A DNA stretch of 64,000 nucleotides. Origin: JBCDCE01 sp039182515. GTDB taxonomy: Bacteria > Pseudomonadota > Alphaproteobacteria > Rhodobacterales > Rhodobacteraceae. The stretch covers positions 1-64,000 of the forward strand of contig JBCDCE010000006.1 of the NCBI GenBank assembly GCA_039182515.1, given 5' to 3'. The notes below the pieces were generated by a model that saw only the letters and a list, made by a program, of their open reading frames with translations, searched no databases and was not told the origin of the DNA. The number at the start of each line of letters is the position of its first letter. The stretch's first letter is position 1. This document shows positions 18,134 to 24,569 of the stretch, piece after piece. The position numbers were made by a program, and so were the translations under genes.

Positions 18134-18460
18134 ATGCTTAAAACTCGTGCCAAATATCATCTCGGACAGGTTGTCCGCCATCGTAAACACCCGTTTCGGG
18201 GCGTTGTCTTCGATGTAGACCCCGAATTTTCGAATACTCAAGAATGGTATGAGGCTATTCCAGAAGATAGCAGGCCTTCGAAAGAACAGCCTTTCTACCA
18301 CCTTTTGGCAGAGAACGACCAAAGCTACTATGTAGCTTATGTGTCGGAGCAAAACCTGATCGCGGACTATTCTGGCGAACCTGTGGATCATCCTGATCTG
18401 TCCGATCTCTTCGGACCTTTCCACGACGGCTCGTATCCGCTGCATTTCCAACTGAACTAA
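18134..18460 (+). CDS. hspQ: Heat shock protein HspQ (YccV-like)
   Basis: 108 residues matching the HspQ/YccV-like family: AKYHLGQVVRHRKHPFRGVVFDVDPEF, then QPFYHLLAENDQSYYVAYVSEQNL and YSGEPVDHPDLSDLFG. HspQ is a heat-shock specificity enhancer of Lon protease and binds hemimethylated DNA in vitro. The ATG at 18134 follows GAGGGTG; the frame is open 33 bases upstream without a better start. It is convergent with the gamma-glutamyltransferase gene (six-base gap). Confidence 0.93.
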   Translation: MLKTRAKYHLGQVVRHRKHPFRGVVFDVDPEFSNTQEWYEAIPEDSRPSKEQPFYHLLAENDQSYYVAYVSEQNLIADYSGEPVDHPDLSDLFGPFHDGSYPLHFQLN

Positions 18461-18466
18461 CCCTGG

Positions 18467-20038
18467 CTAGTACCCCAGCGCGCAGCCGTCTTTTCTTGGA
18501 TCTGACGCGCCCTCCAGCATGCCATTGTCGTGAATGCGTATCGCTTGTGCGCCACCGATTGCTGTGTCTGGTTCGACGATACTGTGCCCAAGCTCGCTGA
18601 GCGTCGTTTTGACGCCCACGCCATAGCCGTCTTCGAGTTGCAATTTTCCGAACTCGGGGAAAGACCTCGGACCGTCAATCGCGGCTTGCGGCCCCATGTC
18701 GAAGTCGACCAAATTCGTTACAAACCGAGCATGACCATTTGCTTGGTATTGCCCGCCCATGACACCAAACGGCATGATGACTTTGCCTTGGTGGCGAAGC
18801 ACTGCGGGAATAATTGTATGCATGGGGCGTTTGCCAGGAGCGATTTCATTTGGATGGTCTGGGCTTAAGCTGAAGCCAGCACCACGATTGTGCAGCAAGA
18901 TACCGTATTTATCCGAGGCAATGCCGGAGCCAAAGGATTTGAAAACCGAATAGATCAGCGAAACCGCAAAGCGGTCTTTATCGACCACGCAAAGATACAC
19001 GGTGTCTTTGTGAACTGAGCCTGTAAGACCTGTGGACAGATCAAGTGCCCGCTTTGGATCGATCATATTTGCCAAGGCGTCGGCGGTGTCTTGGCTCAAC
19101 AGATGGTCTGCATTTTGCATGCCGTCAGCCAAATAGCGATCCCGCGCGTCGTAGGCTAGTTTAGCGGCCTCGATCTCAATGTGTGTGCGCTCTGAGCCAA
19201 AGGGGTCGAACTTAGAAAGGTCAAAATTTTTCAGCATGTTAAGCATCAACGTCGCAATGATCCCTTGGCCATTGGGCGGATGTTCCATCAACTCATAGGG
19301 GCCATAGCTGCTGGAAACAGGGGTCGTTGGCGTTGGCGTATTTTGTGCAAAGTCTTCGAGTGTATGGGTGCCACCCAACGCACGGAGAGACGTGATCATA
19401 TCTTCGGCTACTGGACCTTCGTAAAAGCCAGCGCGCCCGTCGCGCGCAATACGTTCGAGTGCTTCTTTTTGCTTTGGCATGGCGAAGCGGTCGCCGGGTT
19501 GGGGCGCTTGGCCGTTTATGCTGTAAAGCGATTTCGCGGACCCTTGCAGGTTTTTAAGCGCACCGATCCAATCTGATGCGACGCGCGGAGCAACCGGCAC
19601 GCCGACTTCGGCGTAGTGAATGGCAGGTGCCATGATCTCAGCAAGGGGCTTAGACCCGTGCATCGCATTCAGTTTGCAAAACGCGTCAACAGCACCAGGA
19701 ATAGTGACAGAAGCCGGATGATCTTCGGGCATTTTCGAATGGCCTGCCGAGCGAAGGTGTTCGGCGTCACTTCCTGCGGGTGCGCGGCCTGAGCCGTTCA
19801 TTCCAAGCACTTCGTCTGTGCCTGGCAAGGAATAGAGGGCAAAGCAATCACCGCCAATGCCGGTCATATGGGGCTCGCACACACCCAGCAAAAATGCGGC
19901 GCCGATCGCAGCGTCCATTGCGTTGCCGCCATTTTTGAGAATTTCGATCGCTGTTGCTGAAGCAAGGGGATGCGATGTGGCGGCCAAACCGTTTTCAGCA
20001 AAAACAGCTGAGCGGCCGGGGAGATGAAAATTTCGCAT
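18467..20038 (-). CDS. Gamma-glutamyltransferase-family N-terminal-nucleophile enzyme
   Basis: 523 residues of the gamma-glutamyltransferase family, made as a precursor that cuts itself in two. Seen are the N-terminal NGLAATSHPLAS, GGNAMDAAIGAAFLLGVCEPHMTGIGGD, and the cleavage/nucleophile site HKDTVYLCVVD near residue 343, then FKSFGSGI. The nucleophile threonine is kept, but the classic TTH context reads DTV, as in the HpxW-like and other non-classical branches, so true glutathione activity is not assured. No signal peptide is evident. The start at 20038 has AGGA eight bases upstream; an ATG at 20047 lacks a site. A 395-base gene-poor gap lies upstream. Confidence 0.85.
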   Translation of the reverse strand: MRNFHLPGRSAVFAENGLAATSHPLASATAIEILKNGGNAMDAAIGAAFLLGVCEPHMTGIGGDCFALYSLPGTDEVLGMNGSGRAPAGSDAEHLRSAGHSKMPEDHPASVTIPGAVDAFCKLNAMHGSKPLAEIMAPAIHYAEVGVPVAPRVASDWIGALKNLQGSAKSLYSINGQAPQPGDRFAMPKQKEALERIARDGRAGFYEGPVAEDMITSLRALGGTHTLEDFAQNTPTPTTPVSSSYGPYELMEHPPNGQGIIATLMLNMLKNFDLSKFDPFGSERTHIEIEAAKLAYDARDRYLADGMQNADHLLSQDTADALANMIDPKRALDLSTGLTGSVHKDTVYLCVVDKDRFAVSLIYSVFKSFGSGIASDKYGILLHNRGAGFSLSPDHPNEIAPGKRPMHTIIPAVLRHQGKVIMPFGVMGGQYQANGHARFVTNLVDFDMGPQAAIDGPRSFPEFGKLQLEDGYGVGVKTTLSELGHSIVEPDTAIGGAQAIRIHDNGMLEGASDPRKDGCALGY

Positions 20039-20240
20039 TTGGACCATCCTGTTGTTGTAACAGGGTTTAGCTGATCCGGCTCTCGCGGCAAGTCAGACTT
20101 TGGATTTAGCGGGGCCAGTGCGTGCAAATGGACTCCCAATAAAGGGCCACACAAGACGCAGGCCATCTCCATCGCTGATCCCGCAGGCGAGACGCAGTTT
20201 CAAGTGGATCTTTGGTTTTTTGGGGGAAGTAGAACCTCGA

Positions 20241-20275
20241 CGTCGCGTACTGGGTGGGGGCAAAAAAACGCGACG
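20241..20275. repeat. Inverted repeat inside the 20039-20433 gap
   Basis: CGTCGCGT (20241-20248) and ACGCGACG (20268-20275) form an eight-base inverted repeat separated by 19 bases containing a G-run and an A-run. The rest of the gap between the gamma-glutamyltransferase start and the rbaW stop shows no convincing gene: a minus-strand frame at 20093-20362 is Arg/Pro-rich and has no ribosome binding site. The repeat may be a regulator site or simply structure near the rbaW 3' end. Confidence 0.3.
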
Positions 20276-20433
20276 CCGAGGGAAGCTATATGCAGCTACA
20301 GGGAATGGTATGCTTTGAGTGCGAGGCGTTCTTAGGGGAGAAGCGAGGTGTTTTTGGGGCAAACCGAATTTTTAGGAAACAAATCGCCTTATTCTAAGAG
20401 ATTGTCGCCATTTCGAGAATATTGGCCGGCGCT

Positions 20434-20862
20434 TTATGCCACCGCGAGTTTAAACATCAGGTGATTCTGGTTCGCATCACGTGCGTAAACCAAGTCTTCT
20501 GTCATCTCTCGGATCATAAACCATCCAAACCCACCTTCTGGCAAATCAATAACGTCAACATCTAAGTCGGCTTCTTTGCCGAGTGGGGGAGTTTCCTCTG
20601 GCATGGCCTTGCCCTTGTCCCAAATTTCAAAGGCCAAAGACTGGTCCAATCGCTTTACCTTCGCGGTTATTTCGCCGTTTGGCGCACCTTCATAGGCGTG
20701 CTCATTTATGTTGTTGAGCACTTCAGCCAAGACGATCTCGACGGTTCCAACATCATCGGGTTGTGGACATACCGGAGTGACGTCCGCCATGATCTGAGCG
20801 AGCGCACCTCTTATGATCATCAAATCGCTTTGAAACTGATAAGTTTTTGAAAATTCTGGCAT
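20434..20862 (-). CDS. rbaW: RsbW-like anti-sigma kinase, RbaW type
   Basis: 142 residues with the GHKL ATPase fold of serine-kinase anti-sigma factors: N-box EIVLAEVLNNINEHAYEG, a D-box region FEIWDKGK, and the G-box GGFGWFMIREM. It should bind a sigma factor and phosphorylate the STAS partner encoded directly upstream. In Rhodobacter capsulatus the equivalent RbaW, with RbaV and RbaY, affects gene-transfer-agent production and stationary-phase survival; the symbol is assigned by family and gene order. Start at 20862 has GGAGG five bases upstream; an ATG four codons earlier is less likely. It lies 27 bases after rbaV and is surely cotranscribed. Confidence 0.85.
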   Translation of the reverse strand: MPEFSKTYQFQSDLMIIRGALAQIMADVTPVCPQPDDVGTVEIVLAEVLNNINEHAYEGAPNGEITAKVKRLDQSLAFEIWDKGKAMPEETPPLGKEADLDVDVIDLPEGGFGWFMIREMTEDLVYARDANQNHLMFKLAVA

Positions 20863-20889
20863 GAATACCTCCATGGCGGCTTTTTGATC

Positions 20890-21228
20890 TTAGTTGGCCG
20901 TTGCTGCAAAAGCGGAGGTGACATCTTCATGAATTGTAAAAACGCTGTCCATGCGTGTAAGCCGGAAAACCTTTTGTACGGTTGGTGTTAAGCCAGCGAG
21001 CTCGATCTTTTGACCAGGCTTCAGCTGCTTCATAGAGGCGACTATTGCTCCTAGACCGCTTGAATCGACGAAGGAGACCTTCGTGAGGTCGACCACAAGA
21101 TGGGCTTCGCCTTCATCAGATATGGCACGCATTTTATCTTTGAACTGGATTGCAACTGCGGCGTCGATCCGTTCATCTTGAATTGTGATCAAACGGCTCG
21201 CGCCGCGGAGTTCTGTTTCAATGTCCAT
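20890..21228 (-). CDS. rbaV: STAS-domain anti-sigma factor antagonist, RbaV type
   Basis: 112 residues, a single STAS domain like SpoIIAA/RsbV. The phosphorylation loop is VSFVDSSGLGAIVASM, with the target serine among Ser56/57. When unphosphorylated it should sequester the RbaW-like kinase and free the sigma factor. No PP2C phosphatase gene lies nearby; in Rhodobacter the phosphatase RbaY is also encoded elsewhere. The gene is divergent from the thiolase gene. Confidence 0.86.
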   Translation of the reverse strand: MDIETELRGASRLITIQDERIDAAVAIQFKDKMRAISDEGEAHLVVDLTKVSFVDSSGLGAIVASMKQLKPGQKIELAGLTPTVQKVFRLTRMDSVFTIHEDVTSAFAATAN

Positions 21229-21314
21229 ACTGACCTCACTTGCTTGACTTCTTTTAGGCTTTAGCGCGCAATCGTTAGGAACTGGTAAGCATGGTCTGAA
21301 AACAGAGGTTTTCG

Positions 21315-22487
21315 ATGAAAAAGGTAGTTATTGCTGGCGCATCGCGTACGCCCATGGGCGGTATGCAAGGCGCATTAGCAGGCTCGAGCGCGGCGGAATT
21401 AGGCGGGGCTGCGATCAAAGCGGCCTTGGACCAGTCGGGTGTTCAGCAGGTCGATGAAGTTCTGATGGGCTGCGTTCTGCCTGCGGGCCAAGGCCAAGCT
21501 CCGGCCCGCCAAGCAAGCTTTGTGGCGGGACTAGATGAAGGGGTTCCTTGTACCACGCTCAACAAGATGTGCGGCTCTGGCATGAAAGCCGCGATGATTG
21601 GTTTCGATCAAATTGCGCTTGGACATGCTGAAACCTTGGCGGTTGGTGGCATGGAGAGCATGACGAATGCGCCTTATTTGTTGCCCAAGATGCGAGGTGG
21701 CGCGCGCTTGGGTCATGGGCACGTGGTCGATTCGATGTTTCTCGATGGGCTTGAAGATGCCTATGATAAAGGTCGCTTGATGGGGACCTTTGCTGAGGAC
21801 TGTGCAGAGGCCTATCAGTTCACGCGCGAAGCGCAGGATGCCTATGCTTTACGGTCCCTTAGCCGTGCGGTTGACGCCCAAACATCAGGCGCGTTTGATC
21901 AAGAAATTCAGGGTGTTACGTTGAAGTCTCGGAAGGGTGAGACACGTGTTGAGATAGACGAACAGCCTGGCAACGCGCGACCTGATAAGATCCCACATCT
22001 CAAACCCGCTTTTAGGGAAAAAGGCACGGTAACCGCTGCCAATTCCAGCTCAATATCAGATGGTGCTGCGGCGCTTATTTTGGCTTCTGAGGATGCGGCC
22101 ATGGCGCAAGAATTGCCGATTAGAGCGCGCATTGTGGGCCATGCGAGCCATGCACAAGCGCCTGCACTCTTTACAACCGCGCCTGTACCTGCCGCAAAAA
22201 AACTCCTGAAAACAATTGGTTGGGACGTTGCGGATGTTGATTTGTGGGAGGTGAACGAAGCCTTTGCTGTGGTTCCTATGGCCTTTATGCATGAAATGGG
22301 TCTTTCAGATGAGATCGTGAACGTGAATGGCGGCGCTTGTGCGCTGGGTCATCCGATCGGGGCTTCTGGTGCGCGTATTATGGTTACCTTGTTGAATGCA
22401 TTGGAAAAAAGGGACCTCAAGCGCGGCATAGCCGCGATCTGCATTGGTGGTGGCGAAGGTACGGCCATCGCGATTGAGCGCCCCTAA
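21315..22487 (+). CDS. Acetyl-CoA C-acetyltransferase (thiolase)
   Basis: 390 residues, a full-length thiolase. Acyl-enzyme cysteine Cys86 in NKMCGSGM, the NEAFAVVP motif, and the C-terminal GGACALGHPIGASGAR with catalytic His and Cys are all present. It condenses or splits acetoacetyl-CoA, or longer 3-ketoacyl-CoA. No phaB or other PHB gene is adjacent, so a biosynthetic versus degradative role is not decided. A TAATG overlap joins it to the next gene. Confidence 0.9.
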   Translation: MKKVVIAGASRTPMGGMQGALAGSSAAELGGAAIKAALDQSGVQQVDEVLMGCVLPAGQGQAPARQASFVAGLDEGVPCTTLNKMCGSGMKAAMIGFDQIALGHAETLAVGGMESMTNAPYLLPKMRGGARLGHGHVVDSMFLDGLEDAYDKGRLMGTFAEDCAEAYQFTREAQDAYALRSLSRAVDAQTSGAFDQEIQGVTLKSRKGETRVEIDEQPGNARPDKIPHLKPAFREKGTVTAANSSSISDGAAALILASEDAAMAQELPIRARIVGHASHAQAPALFTTAPVPAAKKLLKTIGWDVADVDLWEVNEAFAVVPMAFMHEMGLSDEIVNVNGGACALGHPIGASGARIMVTLLNALEKRDLKRGIAAICIGGGEGTAIAIERP

Positions 22488-22939
22488 TGGCCGATTATCC
22501 AACCCTCGCGAAAACCCTTGCGGCGCTGACGGATGGCGAAACAGATGAAGTTGCTTTGATGGCAACGGTGGTTTGCGAAGTTCACCATGCAGATGCCCGT
22601 TTCGATTGGACGGGATTTTATCGAGTCACGGAACCTAACTTATTGAAAATAGGACCTTATCAGGGTGGCCATGGATGCTTGGTGATCCCTTTTGACCGCG
22701 GGGTCTGTGGTGCGGCGGCCCGCACGGGTGAGGTGCAATTGGTGGCGGATGTGAATGCTTTCGAAGGCCACATTGCTTGCGCAGCCTCAACTCAATCGGA
22801 GCTCGTTTTACCAGTCCGCAATGGGGCCGGTCATGTCATTTTTGTGTTTGACATCGACAGCAATCAACCGGCGGCTTTCACTCAGGAAGATGCTGACGAG
22901 TTGTCTAAAATACTGGATGAGATTTTTCAGAAACTTTAG
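22487..22939 (+). CDS. msrC: GAF-domain free methionine-(R)-sulfoxide reductase
   Basis: 150 residues, one GAF domain with the diagnostic fRMsr cysteines: Cys64 (GHGCLVIPFDRGVCG), Cys74 and the catalytic Cys98 (GHIACAAST). Substrate-loop residues FDWTGFYR and SELVLPV also match. It reduces free methionine-(R)-sulfoxide. The start overlaps the thiolase stop by one base. A methionine-repair enzyme fits the methionine-forming betaine methyltransferase about 6 kb downstream, though that link is loose. Confidence 0.88.
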   Translation: MADYPTLAKTLAALTDGETDEVALMATVVCEVHHADARFDWTGFYRVTEPNLLKIGPYQGGHGCLVIPFDRGVCGAAARTGEVQLVADVNAFEGHIACAASTQSELVLPVRNGAGHVIFVFDIDSNQPAAFTQEDADELSKILDEIFQKL

Positions 22940-23023
22940 GGCGCGCAAGGACGTATGTTTTACGTATGCAGCGCGTATGCCTGTTTTGTGCCTATGCAGG
23001 CTTATGAAGCGAATTTTGCGATC

Positions 23024-23091
23024 TTCATGAAATTTTTTCTTGATTTTTCATGAAACTCTGTTGATGTGAAAATACGTCGTGATTTTTCATC
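23024..23091 (+). promoter_or_regulatory. Cluster of repeated sites upstream of the XRE-cupin gene
   Basis: The palindrome TTCATGAA occurs twice (23024-23031 and 23047-23054). The string TGATTTTTCAT also occurs twice (23041-23051 and 23080-23090), the second within the inverted repeat GTGATTTTTCATCAC. All lie within 100 bases upstream of a DNA-binding regulator gene, the usual layout for autoregulation. Exact binding sites are unproven. Confidence 0.45.
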
Positions 23092-23117
23092 ACGGCCATG
23101 GATGATGTGGATAGACC

Positions 23118-23690
23118 ATGTTGGCAGAACCAAACATCGCAGCTGAGCGGCTTGGAGCTGATCTGCGCGCTTTGCGCAAACGGCGCGGTTTAACCCTGCA
23201 TAATCTTGGTGACACTTTGGGTAAATCGGTGGGTTGGCTGAGCCAAGTAGAGCGTGGCCTTTCGCTTCCATCCAGCGATGATATTTTGGCGTTTGCAAAC
23301 GCCCTGGGCGTTGCGCCTTCCGCACTGACGCCAACCTCTGCGAGCCCCGACGCAGCGGCAAGTCCGATCGTACGCAAAGGGCAGCGCCGTGCGCTGCGAC
23401 CAAGGCGCGAGGGACTTTTTGAAGAGTTACTGTCGCCCGATCTGACGGATGATTTTGAAGTGGTGCATTCCACCTTTGCGCCTCAAAGCGGCATAACCAC
23501 CGAAGTTAAACGACCTACTCAAGAAGTGGGGTATATTGTGTCCGGCAAGTTGGATCTGGATATTGCGGGTGTGCCCTACACTGTGCGGCAAGGCGATAGC
23601 TTTCGCATTCGTGGCGAGGCCTTTACCTGGGCCAATCCGTTTGATGAACCTTGCGTCGCGATCTGGGTGATCGCACCCCCTGTTTATTGA
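23118..23690 (+). CDS. XRE-family regulator with C-terminal cupin domain
   Basis: 190 residues. Residues about 10-70 are a Cro/XRE helix-turn-helix (LRALRKRRGLTLHNLGDTLG, VGWLSQVERGLSLPS). Residues about 115-188 are a small cupin (RPTQEVGYIVSGKLDLDI, VRQGDSFRIRGEAFTWANP). This HTH-cupin architecture (PuuR/SutR-like) senses small metabolites and often controls polyamine, amino-acid or betaine catabolism. It stands just before the GFA gene and the glycine-betaine cluster, so it may govern those genes; this is inferred from position. Repeated palindromes upstream suggest self-regulation. Confidence 0.87.
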   Translation: MLAEPNIAAERLGADLRALRKRRGLTLHNLGDTLGKSVGWLSQVERGLSLPSSDDILAFANALGVAPSALTPTSASPDAAASPIVRKGQRRALRPRREGLFEELLSPDLTDDFEVVHSTFAPQSGITTEVKRPTQEVGYIVSGKLDLDIAGVPYTVRQGDSFRIRGEAFTWANPFDEPCVAIWVIAPPVY

Positions 23691-23701
23691 GGGCGCGCGC
23701 G

Positions 23702-24082
23702 ATGCAGAGTGGTCAATGCCTGTGTGGAGACGTTCGTTTCGAGATTGACGCGGAGATCACCCAAACAAGCTTTTGCCATTGTGGGCAGTGTCGACGGCAG
23801 TCGGGTAACTATTGGGCGTCGGGACAGGTCTTGGAGCAAGATCTGCGGATCCTCAAAGATATGGGCCTAACATGGTTTCGCTCCAGCGATTTTGCACAAC
23901 GGGGCTTTTGCAAAACCTGTGGTAGCTTTCTTTTTTGGAAAGCGGATGCGGAGAACAGCCGGGCTGTGAGCCTCGCCTCGCTCGATGCGCCTCATAACGT
24001 CAAAGCCACCCGACACATTTTTGTGGATGAAAAGGGCAGCTACTACGAGATTGCGGATGATCTTCCGCAGTTCGAAAGCTGA
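23702..24082 (+). CDS. GFA/CENP-V-type zinc protein
   Basis: 126 residues with the cysteine pattern of the GFA (glutathione-dependent formaldehyde-activating-like) family: GQCLCGDVRF, FCHCGQCRRQSG and FCKTCGSFLFW. The cysteines bind zinc. True enzymes of the family react formaldehyde with glutathione, but most members have unknown function. Proximity to demethylating flavoproteins, which release formaldehyde or methylene-tetrahydrofolate, is suggestive. The ATG at 23702 lies 12 bases after the regulator stop. Confidence 0.87.
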   Translation: MQSGQCLCGDVRFEIDAEITQTSFCHCGQCRRQSGNYWASGQVLEQDLRILKDMGLTWFRSSDFAQRGFCKTCGSFLFWKADAENSRAVSLASLDAPHNVKATRHIFVDEKGSYYEIADDLPQFES

Positions 24083-24092
24083 GGGGCAGGGC

Positions 24093-24569
24093 ATGCGGCG
24101 CTCAAAAATCCTCCGGTGGGGTTTGGTTGCCCTTTGCCTTGGGGCTTTTGCTTTGCCGTTAGGGCTCGGATACGCTGCGCAGCGCTGCGTGGGCGGCGCG
24201 GATGCAGGCGAAACCCGCTTGCGGGCCTGTAAAATCGCTACAACTACGCTAACCCCTATTTTGCAGCTGCAGCCAAGCGCGGTTCACCGTTTGGCCCCGC
24301 TGCATATGGCGCGAGCTCGGCAATTGAGCCGTGCGGACCTGCCGGATGCCGCGGCGTTCCAGTTTCGCGAAGCGTACCGATTGGGTCTGCAAGATCCTAA
24401 GAAAGTTTACGAGCTTCAGACGACACAAACTGTGCGCAATCTGCTCATAAAAATCCAAGTCGACGAACAAAGTGATGCTGCACGCAAGCTGTGGTGGGGG
24501 GCCGTTCTGGCTCATGATCCCACCGGCGGGCGGGCCCTAATTAAATACGGGGAGAGAAACAATGAGTAA
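24093..24569 (+). CDS. Hypothetical membrane-anchored protein
   Basis: 158 residues. An N-terminal basic stretch (MRRSKILRWG) and hydrophobic segment (LVALCLGAFALPLGLGYAA) make it an exported or inner-membrane-anchored protein. The remainder is helical, with SAVHRLAPLHMARARQLSRA and AAFQFREAYRLGLQDPKKVYEL resembling a short TPR-like pair. I do not recognise a family. The ATG at 24093 has GAGGGGCAGG upstream. Its last eight bases overlap the flavoprotein gene, so the two are likely cotranslated. Confidence 0.7.
   Translation: MRRSKILRWGLVALCLGAFALPLGLGYAAQRCVGGADAGETRLRACKIATTTLTPILQLQPSAVHRLAPLHMARARQLSRADLPDAAAFQFREAYRLGLQDPKKVYELQTTQTVRNLLIKIQVDEQSDAARKLWWGAVLAHDPTGGRALIKYGERNNE

Noticed and set aside
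20093..20362. 89-aa minus-strand ORF in the 395-base gap
   Set aside because: Arg/Pro/Ser-rich, no ribosome binding site, no recognisable motif.
20434..21228. Part of a gene transfer agent or prophage locus
   Set aside because: RbaV/RbaW are only regulators; no capsid, terminase, portal or tail genes are in the window.
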